Positions 18,388-27,090 of a stretch of 64,000 nucleotides of DNA are shown piece after piece. The stretch is taken from positions 310,001 through 374,000 of the forward strand of contig NZ_VDCZ01000002.1 in NCBI RefSeq assembly GCF_006491645.1. Reading direction: 5' to 3'. The stretch is from Flavobacterium profundi (lineage in GTDB: Bacteria; Bacteroidota; Bacteroidia; Flavobacteriales; Flavobacteriaceae). The position numbers and the translations under genes were made by a program. The stretch's first letter is position 1. Each line of letters begins with the position of its first letter. Below the pieces are notes generated by a model. The model worked only from the letters and a program-made list of their open reading frames with translations, was not told where the DNA came from and ran no database searches.

Positions 18388-19791
18388 ATGATTCAAAACA
18401 ATATTAAATACTTTTTACCCCTATCTATCCTTGCATTAACCACATTATTTTCTTGTAAAAAAGCTTTTCAACCTGACAATTATGTGGCTTATTTTGGTGG
18501 AGAAATTATTAATCCTCAAGACAATTACGTTGTATTCATGAAGGATGAAACGGTTATTGATACTATCTTTTTAGATAAAAGTAATCGTTTTTTACATAAA
18601 TTTGATTCCTTAGCGCCTGGACTTTACACCTTTAAACATGCTCCCGAATTTCAATACATTTATTTTGATAAAAATGATAGTTTAATGATTCGTTTGAATT
18701 CATTAGATTTTGATAATTCTTTATCATTTTGTGGAAGAGGTGATGAAAAAAATAACTTTTTAATCGATTTATATTTAAAAAATGAACAAGATCGCTCTAA
18801 TTTATATGACATTTTAGACAAAGATTTAGAAACCTATACAAATGCTATCGATTCGAGTTATAAAAACAGGAGAACCTATTATCAAAAGAGAAAATCTCAG
18901 ATTAATTGGAACGATAATTTTGATGCAATAGCTCAAGCTGGAGTAGATTTACATTATTTTTATAAAAAAGAATTATATCCCTATGTTCATGAATACAAAA
19001 CCGGAGAAAATATTTGTCCCAAATTACCCAAAGATTATTATTCCTATCGAAAATCACTAAATCTTAATAATCCTGATTTAGGTAGCTTTTCACCATTTAT
19101 AAAATATGTTTCGGCTTTACTAAATAATGTAACTTATGAGAAAGGAAAATGTAAACTGGAAACCAAATCGCTAGAAAAAAATATTGCAAAATTAAATATT
19201 GCGGATACGTTACTAAAAGATCAAAATGTTAAAAACATAGTTCTCAATAATATTGCGTACATGTATCTTTTAGAAGACCAGAATATGTACAACAATAAAA
19301 AATTTATTGATCGCTATATTGAACTTTCTTCAGATGAAGAAAAACATAGAGAAGTAACTCAAATTTATAATGCAGTACAAAATTTAAAAGTGGGCAATCA
19401 ACTGCCAAAAATTGATTTAATTGACAAAAATTCTAAGGCTGTTTCAATCAATGATTTCCTTAAAAATCAAGAAACTGTAGTCTTCTTTTGGACTACTCAT
19501 GCAGAATCTCATATTAAATCGGTACATGAAAAGGTAAATTTTTTAAAAGAAAAACATCCAAACATTAATTTTATAGCAATCAATATTAATGATTCCAAGG
19601 AAAATTGGTTGGAAACTTTTAAAAAATATAATTTTAAAGATGTAGTCGAATTAAAAGCAACCAATTTTGATGAAATTAAAGAGAATTGGGTGATTACCAA
19701 AGTACATCGCACTATTATTTTAAATCCTGATGGAACCATTAAAAATGCATTTGCTAATTTATTTGATGCGCATTTCGAAAAGAACTTATAA
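18388..19791 (+). CDS. TlpA-like thioredoxin-fold lipoprotein lacking CxxC
   Basis: 467 residues. A lipoprotein signal ends in the lipobox LFSC (C23). A beta-rich N-terminal domain (about 30-130) precedes helices, and a thioredoxin/AhpC-like domain covers about 330-467, seen in VGNQLPKIDLIDKNSKAVSI, VVFFWTTHAESHIKSVHEKV and a late TIILNPDGTI. Where TlpA and ResA have WCxxC this protein has WTTHAESH, so it cannot do thiol-disulfide exchange. It probably sits in the periplasm or outer membrane in a binding role. It stands alone between a divergent ABC-F gene and a terminator. Confidence 0.8.
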   Translation: MIQNNIKYFLPLSILALTTLFSCKKAFQPDNYVAYFGGEIINPQDNYVVFMKDETVIDTIFLDKSNRFLHKFDSLAPGLYTFKHAPEFQYIYFDKNDSLMIRLNSLDFDNSLSFCGRGDEKNNFLIDLYLKNEQDRSNLYDILDKDLETYTNAIDSSYKNRRTYYQKRKSQINWNDNFDAIAQAGVDLHYFYKKELYPYVHEYKTGENICPKLPKDYYSYRKSLNLNNPDLGSFSPFIKYVSALLNNVTYEKGKCKLETKSLEKNIAKLNIADTLLKDQNVKNIVLNNIAYMYLLEDQNMYNNKKFIDRYIELSSDEEKHREVTQIYNAVQNLKVGNQLPKIDLIDKNSKAVSINDFLKNQETVVFFWTTHAESHIKSVHEKVNFLKEKHPNINFIAININDSKENWLETFKKYNFKDVVELKATNFDEIKENWVITKVHRTIILNPDGTIKNAFANLFDAHFEKNL

Positions 19792-19811
19792 TTATTAATT
19801 CTTCATAAAAT

Positions 19812-19846
19812 AAAAAGAGCGGTTTTAATTGAAAACCGCTCTTTTT
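19812..19846. terminator. Bidirectional terminator
   Basis: A 15-bp perfect stem (AAAAAGAGCGGTTTT and complement, loop aattg) between the convergent lipoprotein and transaldolase genes, with A and T tracts on either side. Confidence 0.85.
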
Positions 19847-19866
19847 TGTTTTATATAATCTGAATT

Positions 19867-20523
19867 CTATTTATTTCCTTTTTCAAAATCTGCAATAAAT
19901 TGAGCCAAACCAATATCCGTTAAAGGATGTTTCAATAATCCTAAAATGGAAGACAAAGGACCTGTCATTACATCAGCTCCAATTTTAGCACAATTTACAA
20001 CGTGCATGGTATGACGCACTGATGCTGCCAAGATTTGTGTATCAAAACCGTAATTATCATAAATTTGACGAATTTCATCTATTAAATTTAAACCGTCTGT
20101 AGAAACATCATCCAAACGTCCTAAAAAAGGAGAACAATAGGTAGCTCCTGCTTTTGCAGCCAATAAAGCCTGACCTGCAGAAAAAATTAGAGTAACATTG
20201 GTTTTAATTCCTTTGTCAGAGAAATATTTACACGCTTTAATACCTTCTTTCGTCATAGGTAATTTCACAACGATTTGCTCATGTAAATCAGCTAATTCTT
20301 CTCCTTCTTTAATCATTCCATCATAATCCACTGCATTCACTTCTGCACTCACATCACCATCCACAATATTACAGATGTCTACATAATGCTTTAGAATATT
20401 GTTTTTTCCAGTTATACCTTCTTTTGCCATTAAAGAAGGATTAGTCGTTACACCATCCAATACTCCTAATGCTTGTGCTTCTTTAATTTGATCTAAATTA
20501 GCTGTGTCAATAAAAAATTTCAT
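19867..20523 (-). CDS. fsa: Transaldolase, small fructose-6-phosphate-aldolase-like type
   Basis: 218 residues, the short TalC/FSA class. It begins [16 protein letters not shown], the family opening. The Schiff-base lysine is K87 in [37 protein letters not shown] and SPFLGRLDD are further signatures. It transfers dihydroxyacetone units in the non-oxidative pentose phosphate pathway; whether it acts as a transaldolase or an F6P aldolase cannot be read from sequence here. The gene appears monocistronic, with a TAATTTTG box some 45 nt upstream on the minus strand. Confidence 0.94.
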   Translation of the reverse strand: MKFFIDTANLDQIKEAQALGVLDGVTTNPSLMAKEGITGKNNILKHYVDICNIVDGDVSAEVNAVDYDGMIKEGEELADLHEQIVVKLPMTKEGIKACKYFSDKGIKTNVTLIFSAGQALLAAKAGATYCSPFLGRLDDVSTDGLNLIDEIRQIYDNYGFDTQILAASVRHTMHVVNCAKIGADVMTGPLSSILGLLKHPLTDIGLAQFIADFEKGNK

Positions 20524-20603
20524 ACTTTTTTGTTTTATATACTAAGTGTGTTGTTTAAAAATGCAAAATTACAATTTATTTATTCAGATTTCGAAATAAA
20601 TTA

Positions 20604-21407
20604 TTACAACTTATAATGTTTCATTAATAAGCGTTCATAAACGGTATCTGGCAATATTCTCTTCAAAACAATCGAAAACTTTTGCATAAAAGCCCCTACT
20701 TTATAATGAATTTTTGGTTTTTTGGCATTTATAATTTTCAAAACTACTTCAGCCATTTGTTTTGGATCACTACCTGAGTCTACATGCTCATTCATCATTG
20801 CCAATGTCATTCCATACGTTTTTTCATATGCTGATCCTTCCATAACAGGTGCATGATATCTACCTGCTGCAATATTGGTAGCAAAATCCCCAGGAGCTAC
20901 ATTTGTAATTCGAATTCCAAAAGATTGTACTTCCATATTCATCGCTTCAGTAATTAACTCTAAAGCACCTTTAGAAGCCGAATAAACACCTCTAAAAGGT
21001 AATCCCATATAACCTGCAATAGAGGTTATATTTATAATTAACCCACTCTTTTGCTGACGCATTTGAGGCAAAACTGCTTTCATAGCTTCAATTGGGCCAA
21101 ACAAATTGGTTTCAAAATTATTTTTTATTTCATCACTTGGAATTTCTTCCAATGGCCCAGTAATTCCTACACCTGCATTATTTATCAATACATCAATCCT
21201 ATTTTCTTTAGCAATTAATTCTGAAACTGCTTTATGAATACTTGTAGCATTTCTAACATCTAAAGCTAATAATGGAATTCTCGAATTTAGGACCTTTTCA
21301 GGATTTCTACTCGTACCATAAACAATATATCCTTTATCTAATAAATATTCTCCTATGGCTTTACCAATTCCTGAGGAAGCTCCTGTAATAAAAATAACTT
21401 TGCTCAT
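20604..21407 (-). CDS. Short-chain dehydrogenase/reductase
   Basis: 267 residues, a classical SDR. The NAD(P)-binding TGASSGIGKAIGEYL is at residues 8-22, NNAG is near 87-90, and the catalytic Ser and YxxxK lie in NITSIAGYMG and YSASKGALEL. The basic residue in TSRNP after strand 2 suggests NADP(H). The C-terminal extension, with YKVGAFMQKFSIVLKRILP, resembles SDRs acting on lipids or retinol-type substrates, but the substrate is unknown. It is on the same strand as, and 49 nt downstream of, the epimerase gene. Confidence 0.9.
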   Translation of the reverse strand: MSKVIFITGASSGIGKAIGEYLLDKGYIVYGTSRNPEKVLNSRIPLLALDVRNATSIHKAVSELIAKENRIDVLINNAGVGITGPLEEIPSDEIKNNFETNLFGPIEAMKAVLPQMRQQKSGLIINITSIAGYMGLPFRGVYSASKGALELITEAMNMEVQSFGIRITNVAPGDFATNIAAGRYHAPVMEGSAYEKTYGMTLAMMNEHVDSGSDPKQMAEVVLKIINAKKPKIHYKVGAFMQKFSIVLKRILPDTVYERLLMKHYKL

Positions 21408-21456
21408 TTTTTATATTTAAAGTGCGAAATTAAAACTTTTAATAGGTTATTTAAAA

Positions 21457-22455
21457 CTATTTCATACAAATTCCTAAACCTGGCTTTTCAGACAGTATAA
21501 TTTTACCCTTATCAATAGTCGTTCCATATGCTACATCATTCGCTATGAGATTGGCTCCATCTAAATCCACATAATCTGCAAATGGAGTAAGAACCGCTCC
21601 AGCAGAAATACCAACAGTACTTTCCGTCATACAACCCATCATAATTTTAAAATTATTTTTTTTAGCTTCACGAATCAATTCTAAAGCAGGAGTTAAACCA
21701 CCCACTTTAACTAATTTGATATTGATTGTTTTATAATGAGAAATTAACTGAGATAAACTTTCCTTCTCTTGACAATCTTCATCGGCCATCCAATTCGCTT
21801 TTTTTGAAGCATTTAATTGTACATAATTGGAATAACCAACAGGCATTGGTTGTTCAATATAATGCAATCTTTCAGCAAGAGTATGATCTTCTAATAGTTT
21901 GCAATCTTCAATCGAAAAACTACCATTAGCATCCAAAGCGATTTCTTTATCTGTTTCTAATAGTGCTTTAATTGTATCTAGATTACACGTATTACATTTT
22001 ACTTTAAATTTTTGCCAATGGAATGTATTGATTTTTTCAATTTGTTCTTCAACTGAAGCAATACTTATGGTTAAAGAAGATTCTGGAAGTATTGTATACG
22101 ATAGGTCATTAAGACTTAAAAAATTTTTATGCTCTAACTTACCAAATAAATCCCAATAAGCGCAATCTAAAGCGGAAGTTAAAAAAGTAGATACATGAAG
22201 CTGTTTTAAAAAAGAATAAAACAAAACTGGATGTTCTATATTTTGCTTTTCAATTTGAGATTGAATTCGGATAAGCGTAGCTATTAAATCTTTAGATTGG
22301 ATACCATAATAATCAATTGCAGTACATTCTCCGTAACCAGAAATGCCGTTGTGACTTAATGAAACAATTATGGCTTCTCGATAAGTGTAGGCACCATAAC
22401 TTATGGTAAAGGTTTCTTTTAATTGCAATTGAACAAGTTGCCAATGTAACTTCAT
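21457..22455 (-). CDS. L-Ala-D/L-Glu (dipeptide) epimerase, enolase superfamily
   Basis: 332 residues from the ATG at 22455 (MKLHWQLVQLQLKETF); an in-frame ATG at 22473 would add MPILNI, which is less typical. Enolase-superfamily residues are visible: the KxK acid/base motif in FKVKC, metal ligands in ALDANGSF, IEQPMP and ADEDC, and the opposite-face lysine in IKLVKVGG. The DxD-type C-terminal signature YVDLDGA is typical of Ala-Glu epimerases, which recycle murein tripeptide. MenC-type activity is less likely. It lies just upstream of the SDR gene. Confidence 0.86.
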   Translation of the reverse strand: MKLHWQLVQLQLKETFTISYGAYTYREAIIVSLSHNGISGYGECTAIDYYGIQSKDLIATLIRIQSQIEKQNIEHPVLFYSFLKQLHVSTFLTSALDCAYWDLFGKLEHKNFLSLNDLSYTILPESSLTISIASVEEQIEKINTFHWQKFKVKCNTCNLDTIKALLETDKEIALDANGSFSIEDCKLLEDHTLAERLHYIEQPMPVGYSNYVQLNASKKANWMADEDCQEKESLSQLISHYKTINIKLVKVGGLTPALELIREAKKNNFKIMMGCMTESTVGISAGAVLTPFADYVDLDGANLIANDVAYGTTIDKGKIILSEKPGLGICMK

Positions 22456-22537
22456 AATGTTTAGAATTGGCATAAAAATAAAAAATCCCCTTAAAGGAGA
22501 CTAAAGAAATGCAAAAAAGATGTAGAAATAAAAAAAT

Positions 22538-22631
22538 GGCAAGCGACCTACATCGCACCGCTACAACCGCTTACCCTTGCTGCGTTCCCACCCTGGGGGA
22601 GTCTGCAGGAGCTGGTCGTGTAGGACTTGCC
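22538..22631 (-). ncRNA. ffs: Signal recognition particle RNA, small bacterial type
   Basis: On the minus strand a 94-nt RNA begins GGCAAGTCCTACACGACC and ends GATGTAGGTCGCTTGCC, so its ends pair (GGCAAG/CTTGCC, CCTACA/TGTAGG). The conserved SRP domain IV loop is present, CAGGGTGGGAACGCAGCA, followed by AGGGTA. It recruits Ffh for co-translational membrane targeting. A run of T follows the 3' end and a full promoter precedes the 5' end. The exact ends are inferred from pairing. Confidence 0.93.
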
Positions 22632-22635
22632 GGTG

Positions 22636-22665
22636 CAAATATACAAACATTTTATATTTTTGCAA
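22636..22665 (-). promoter_or_regulatory. Complete Bacteroidetes-type promoter of the SRP RNA
   Basis: Minus strand TTG (complement of 22663-22665), a 19-nt spacer, then TATATTTG (complement of 22636-22643), matching TTG-N19-TAnnTTTG. The predicted RNA 5' end lies 4 nt downstream. It is the clearest promoter in the window. Confidence 0.8.
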
Positions 22666-22721
22666 GGACAATTGTAACTTTAAAAAATCGTTGTATATTG
22701 TACTAATAAAATTTTACTCTA

Positions 22722-23795
22722 ATGATGAATCTTAAGCCATTCGCTTTCATACTATTAAGTCTTTTTATCAATTCGTGTGGAAACAACAAAAATGATGAAA
22801 AAAATTTATTTTCTATTGATACTTCTGCTCTAAAGCAGGTTTATCAATTAGATGAACGCGTAAATTTGGTCCTAAAAAATGAAAATAAAGAAACAATTGA
22901 TTCGGTAGTTTATTTTATAAACGACATAAAAATTGGGTCTGTAAAAAACAATACATCTTTCAAATTTGATTTAAAGAATCAAAAATTAGGTTACCAAGGT
23001 GTAAAAGCAATTGTACATGCAAATGCAACTTCTTATGAAGCCAATGCCAATTTTATGGTAGCATCAAATACGAATCCAAAAGAATTAAAATATAAAATCG
23101 TAAATACGTATCCTCATGATATCAAAGCCTACACACAAGGTTTCGAGTTCTATCGAGATACGCTTTATGAAGGAACAGGAAATGGTGAAGGTAAAGGAAC
23201 AGGAACTAGAGGAATTTCTAGTTTACGTAAAACCAATTACAAAACAGGAGAAGTTTATAAATCGGTACCTCTTGCACAAGAATATTTTGGAGAAGGTATT
23301 ACTATTTTAAATAATAAAGTGTACCAATTAACTTGGTTGAATAATGAAGGTTATGTTTATAATGCAGATACTTTTGAAAAAATAAAAACCTTTAAATATT
23401 TTAAACAAATGCAAGGTTGGGGCTTAACCAATGATGGAAAGCATATTTACATGAGTGAAGGTAGTGAGAAAATTTACGTATTGGATCCAGAAACGCTTCA
23501 AGAAGTAGATTATATTAATGTTTATACTAAGAAATCTAAAATTGAAGCACTTAATGAATTGGAATGGATTGATGGAAAAATATGGGCCAATGTATACGGC
23601 AGAGATGCCATTGCTGTTATAAATCCAAAAAATGGTGCTGTTGAAGGTATCATGAATTTGAGTGATTTAAAAACAAAGATTACACAACATCCAGATGTAG
23701 ATGTTTTAAATGGTATTGCGTATAACCCAAAAACAAAAACCATTTTTGTAACAGGTAAAAATTGGGATAAAACATTTGAAATTGTTGTAGAATAA
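22722..23795 (+). CDS. Glutaminyl-peptide cyclotransferase, lipoprotein
   Basis: 357 residues; start ATG at 22722 or 22725 (MNLKPF). A lipoprotein signal ends at INSC (C20). An Ig-like segment (about 35-110) precedes a beta-propeller of the plant/bacterial glutamine cyclotransferase type, with YPHDIKAYTQGFEFYRDTLY, GTRGISSLRK, GEGITILNNKVYQLTW and ELEWIDGKIWANVYGRD. The enzyme forms N-terminal pyroglutamate; many flavobacterial secreted proteins have mature N-termini with Gln (AQ-type cleavage), so a role in protecting them is plausible. It is divergent from the SRP RNA and 11 nt ahead of the next gene. Confidence 0.9.
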   Translation: MMNLKPFAFILLSLFINSCGNNKNDEKNLFSIDTSALKQVYQLDERVNLVLKNENKETIDSVVYFINDIKIGSVKNNTSFKFDLKNQKLGYQGVKAIVHANATSYEANANFMVASNTNPKELKYKIVNTYPHDIKAYTQGFEFYRDTLYEGTGNGEGKGTGTRGISSLRKTNYKTGEVYKSVPLAQEYFGEGITILNNKVYQLTWLNNEGYVYNADTFEKIKTFKYFKQMQGWGLTNDGKHIYMSEGSEKIYVLDPETLQEVDYINVYTKKSKIEALNELEWIDGKIWANVYGRDAIAVINPKNGAVEGIMNLSDLKTKITQHPDVDVLNGIAYNPKTKTIFVTGKNWDKTFEIVVE

Positions 23796-23806
23796 GAAGT
23801 AAGATA

Positions 23807-24499
23807 ATGGCAACTAAAATTAAAATAAATGTCCCCTCGCCTTGTCATGAGAATTGGCAAGCTATGACAAAAGTGGAAAAAGGGAGATTTTGTTCTAGTT
23901 GTCAAAAAAAAGTATATGATTTTACGAACGCTACAGATACACAAATCATTGCTGCTATTGATGGTAACGACAATTTATGTGGTCGTTTTTTGAAAAGTCA
24001 ATTAGATAGAACGATTGAAAAGCCCAATCAAATAAGAAAGAAATGGTTGGCTTTAGCAACCTTAACTGGATTTTTAAGTTTGGGTACACAAGAGGCTTTT
24101 TCTCAAGGAGAACCTGTTAAAATTGTCCAAACGGATACAAACGTTAATTTTAATAAAAAGAATCCGACTTTTAAGCAAGAAATAATGTTTATAGGATCAG
24201 TTAATGATGCTGAAGGTATATTATCTGGTGCTTCAATAAATGTAAAGGGAACCCAAAATTACACTAATAGCGATTTTGATGGTAATTTTGCTATAAAAGC
24301 TTCTATCGGTGATATTCTAATTATCAGTTATCCAGGCTATATGAATAGAGAGGAAGTTGTAATAAAAAGAGAAGAATATAAAATTATTTTACAAAAAGAT
24401 AATTTTTCTGAAACTGATCAAGTAATTATAATGGGATATGCAATCAAAAGAAGTTTCTTTGGCAGGCTCTTTCATAAATTAGGAAATCTATTTCGATAA
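23807..24499 (+). CDS. Membrane protein: Cys-rich N-domain plus carboxypeptidase-regulatory-like domain
   Basis: 230 residues. The N-terminal module has C13-H14, C29, C32 and C58 (SPCHENW, RFCSSCQKKVYDFT, NLCGRF), a likely metal site. A membrane segment or internal signal spans about 80-98 and ends FSQ. After a low-complexity stretch comes a carboxypeptidase-D-regulatory-like beta-sandwich (about 126-190), with GSVNDAEGILSGASINVKG and YPGYMNREEVV. I recall this arrangement from other Flavobacteria. The logical topology is the Cys module in the cytoplasm and the beta domain outside. Function unknown; it is co-transcribed with the cyclotransferase gene. Confidence 0.78.
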   Translation: MATKIKINVPSPCHENWQAMTKVEKGRFCSSCQKKVYDFTNATDTQIIAAIDGNDNLCGRFLKSQLDRTIEKPNQIRKKWLALATLTGFLSLGTQEAFSQGEPVKIVQTDTNVNFNKKNPTFKQEIMFIGSVNDAEGILSGASINVKGTQNYTNSDFDGNFAIKASIGDILIISYPGYMNREEVVIKREEYKIILQKDNFSETDQVIIMGYAIKRSFFGRLFHKLGNLFR

Positions 24500-24500
24500 T

Positions 24501-24528
24501 AAAAAAGGGAGTTACAACTCCCTTTTTT
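24501..24528. terminator. Bidirectional terminator
   Basis: AAAAAAGGGAGTT and its complement around a tiny loop. It overlaps the last base of the minus-strand gene at 24528 and follows the plus-strand stop by 1 nt. Confidence 0.8.
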
Positions 24529-25019
24529 TATATGTTATACAATAATATTTTTGGTTTAGGAAAATCTTCCGTTATTTTTGAAACCCATTTTTTAGCGATA
24601 CGCAGTTCTTCTCCCATTATAAAATCGTTCTTATCCGCTTTAAAAAACTCCAAACGAATGTTCTCGTTTTGATCTTGCATTTCCAAAATTAATTCTAAAA
24701 GTGCAACTGACTTGGAGTTATTCTTTTGCTGATTAGTATAACTGTTTTTAATTTGGCTAACAAGAATTTTAACTTTAGTATGATAGTCATTTTTATCTCT
24801 AATAAAGAAAAGATATTCTTTATCAGTACTCATACCAATAATCGAATTATCAGTCCAAGTATCAAATTCAAGTACTCGTTTATTTTCTTGAGCAGCAAAT
24901 TCATTTAAAGTGTTTATAAGACGTTTTCTTTTTTTATTTAATTTATTATTGATTAAGAGAATAGGTATAAATATTAGTACAAAAAACAATATACCCATTA
25001 GGCTACTATATATATCCAT
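24528..25019 (-). CDS. Hypothetical membrane-anchored protein
   Basis: 163 residues. One N-terminal membrane segment (about 5-25, GILFFVLIFIPILLINN) is followed by KLNKKRKRL, so the remainder should be cytoplasmic. The body has beta-rich stretches (EYLFFIRDKNDYHTKVKILV, SVALLELILEM). I recognise no family. The neighbouring minus-strand gene upstream (25072) is also a small unknown membrane/secreted protein. Confidence 0.65.
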   Translation of the reverse strand: MDIYSSLMGILFFVLIFIPILLINNKLNKKRKRLINTLNEFAAQENKRVLEFDTWTDNSIIGMSTDKEYLFFIRDKNDYHTKVKILVSQIKNSYTNQQKNNSKSVALLELILEMQDQNENIRLEFFKADKNDFIMGEELRIAKKWVSKITEDFPKPKILLYNI

Positions 25020-25071
25020 TTTAATTTAAGTTTTGATTAATTATTCTTTTTTTACTAAAAAATAATTCTTT

Positions 25072-25437
25072 TTACCAAAAACTATGAAATGGAAAAATAA
25101 TTTGAAACTTTGAAAAAGCAACAAGATTGTGATTTTGATTTTTTTCATTTAAAGTATTTAAAAAAGAAAAAAACAACTCCTTGTTTACTATAGAGGTTGT
25201 GAAATAATTTAAAAAAGGGTTATCAACTTTACTTTCAATAAAGATTTCGTTAACCTCTTCAATAAAAAAATTTGGATTTTCAACTAAAAGTGAAGTAAGA
25301 GTACTTTTAGAAGTGAAATGATATTGATCTTGATGAGAAGGTACAAATTGATTTTTATTTGTAATATTATTTTCGCTCTTATTTAATAAAAACGAAAAAA
25401 GATATATTAAAATAAAGTACAACAGATACTTTTTCAT
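25072..25437 (-). CDS. Hypothetical secreted or membrane-anchored protein
   Basis: 121 residues from the ATG at 25437 (MKKYLLYFILIYLFSFLL), which starts a signal or anchor segment; the frame stays open to an ATG at 25482 but that extension lacks a signal pattern. The mature part is polar and rich in Asn, Phe and Ser, with no motif I recognise. It lies 52 nt upstream of the other small unknown on the same strand. Confidence 0.5.
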   Translation of the reverse strand: MKKYLLYFILIYLFSFLLNKSENNITNKNQFVPSHQDQYHFTSKSTLTSLLVENPNFFIEEVNEIFIESKVDNPFLNYFTTSIVNKELFFSFLNTLNEKNQNHNLVAFSKFQIIFPFHSFW

Positions 25438-25540
25438 TTGGAACCAATTAACTAAAGTAAATTTAATCACTTTTAAAAGCAAAAAAGCAAAAATAATGTT
25501 AATTTATTTTAGCTTTTAAAAAATATAGTTGGACTTAATA

Positions 25541-26062
25541 TTACATCAATTCTTTCTTTTTTGCTCTTTTCTCATTGTAATATACTTTAGAACTTATATA
25601 AATGGTTTTAGCAATTTCAGTATACACTTTCCCATCTGCATCAGTTATATTCAAAAGCTTTATTAAATCCATTTCCTTTTCTTGTGCTACTCTTTCCTTT
25701 ATATATTGAATCTCATCTGAAGTAAACTCAAATCTTACAAATGCATTTTGGTAAACAGGTCTTTTAAATTTAATTTCCGTCGCTTTGTCCCAAACCACAT
25801 ACTCTTTCCCTAAAATTTGCATTAACTGAATCATATAAATAGGATCAGTTGCAGCAAACAAGCTTCCTCCAAACATAGAACCTACATAATTCTTATTTTT
25901 ATAACTCAATCGAATAACAATTTTTACATGATGTAAATCTTCAGAAACCGTTAGAATTTTTCCGCAACTTCTTCGGTACATTGGAGATAGATTGAACAGA
26001 GTTTTAAATAAAGTTGCTTTTTTAAAAAATCGATTCAAAAATTGAAATAGAGCGTCATACAT
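25541..26062 (-). CDS. DUF4442 hotdog-fold protein
   Basis: 173 residues, soluble. The segment NYVGSMFGGSLFAATDPIYMI (about 60-80) corresponds to the central hotdog helix of PaaI-like thioesterase folds, and WDKATEIKFKRPVYQNAFVRF to the following strands. The family (DUF4442) is annotated as a possible acyl-thioester hydrolase. It starts 4 nt after the nitronate monooxygenase-like gene, so the two are co-transcribed. Confidence 0.82.
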   Translation of the reverse strand: MYDALFQFLNRFFKKATLFKTLFNLSPMYRRSCGKILTVSEDLHHVKIVIRLSYKNKNYVGSMFGGSLFAATDPIYMIQLMQILGKEYVVWDKATEIKFKRPVYQNAFVRFEFTSDEIQYIKERVAQEKEMDLIKLLNITDADGKVYTEIAKTIYISSKVYYNEKRAKKKELM

Positions 26063-26066
26063 AACA

Positions 26067-27017
26067 TTATACTGTTAAATGGGACACTATATCTTTTACA
26101 GGTAGAATTGATTTGGTATGTTCAATACTTGGTCCAGCCACCCAAACCGTTTTATACGTTACTTGTTTAGCTGCTTTTTCAGTTGCCTTCATTCCAATAT
26201 AAAAACGAACCATTTTTACCCATTTTTTTAGGGATTTATTTTTGTTTAAAATGCGTTCTAACCAGCTTTGTTTGGTTCCTACTTTTTGAACATAAGGAGT
26301 ATTAATAACCGTACAAGGAGTTCCTGATATGCGCTCAGTCATGACAATGTCTTTTTCTCCGTATTCCACACATGCTTGTTTGTATTCATCAGATACACCC
26401 GCTTCAATTGAAGCTATAAAAGGACTTCCAACAGATACACCAATCGCACCGTAACGCAACATCGAATCTAACTCTTCTTTACTACCTACTCCACCAGCAG
26501 AAATTACAGGTAAAGAAGTACCTTCATTTAACTGTTTTATTAATTCTTCCGGACTAATATTTCCTCTATGACCACCCGCTTGATTGTTTACAGCAATTAA
26601 GGCATCAGCTTGTAGACTTTCCACTTTTTTTGCAAAATTCAAATCGGTAACATCACAAAAAACTTTTATTCCAACCTTATGTGCTTCTCTAATAGTTTCT
26701 TCTGGGCTACCTAAAGAAGTGATGATAAAATCTACTCCTTCTTCGCATAAAACGCGAAGCTGTTCTTTATATTTTACGTTCGATTTATTTACAATTAGGT
26801 TGTAACCAAAACTACCACCTTCAATTTTTGTTGCTTTTAATTCTTTAATTGAAGCTCTTAATTCTTCTAATGTTCTATAATTAAGAGCAGGAATACATCC
26901 AGCAACACCACTTTTCATTCCTTCAATCACCATTTTAGTATTGGATACTAAAAACATAGGTGCCATAATGATTGGATATTTTATTCCTAATATTGTCGTC
27001 AAATTTGGTTTTTCCAT
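26067..27017 (-). CDS. Nitronate monooxygenase-like FMN oxidoreductase
   Basis: 316 residues, TIM-barrel flavoprotein of the NMO/2-nitropropane dioxygenase family. The start region is GIKYPIIMAPMFLVSN, AGGHRG (about 146-151) holds the catalytic histidine, and PVISAGGVGS plus GAIGVSVGSPFIAS form the FMN phosphate site. Such enzymes detoxify propionate 3-nitronate, but FabK-like enoyl reductases share the fold. Pairing with a hotdog-type gene leaves a lipid-related role possible. Confidence 0.88.
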   Translation of the reverse strand: MEKPNLTTILGIKYPIIMAPMFLVSNTKMVIEGMKSGVAGCIPALNYRTLEELRASIKELKATKIEGGSFGYNLIVNKSNVKYKEQLRVLCEEGVDFIITSLGSPEETIREAHKVGIKVFCDVTDLNFAKKVESLQADALIAVNNQAGGHRGNISPEELIKQLNEGTSLPVISAGGVGSKEELDSMLRYGAIGVSVGSPFIASIEAGVSDEYKQACVEYGEKDIVMTERISGTPCTVINTPYVQKVGTKQSWLERILNKNKSLKKWVKMVRFYIGMKATEKAAKQVTYKTVWVAGPSIEHTKSILPVKDIVSHLTV

Positions 27018-27090
27018 CGTAGTATAATTTTATTCAAATATAGGAAAGTTTTATTAAATAGTATGCACGCATACTATTTAATAAAAAACA

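Noticed and set aside
22313..22706. Short frames on both strands around the SRP RNA
   Set aside because: The DNA is explained by the SRP RNA and the 5' end of the epimerase gene.
23522..23944. 140-residue minus-strand frame over the cyclotransferase end
   Set aside because: It runs antisense to two genes with clear motifs and has low-complexity composition.
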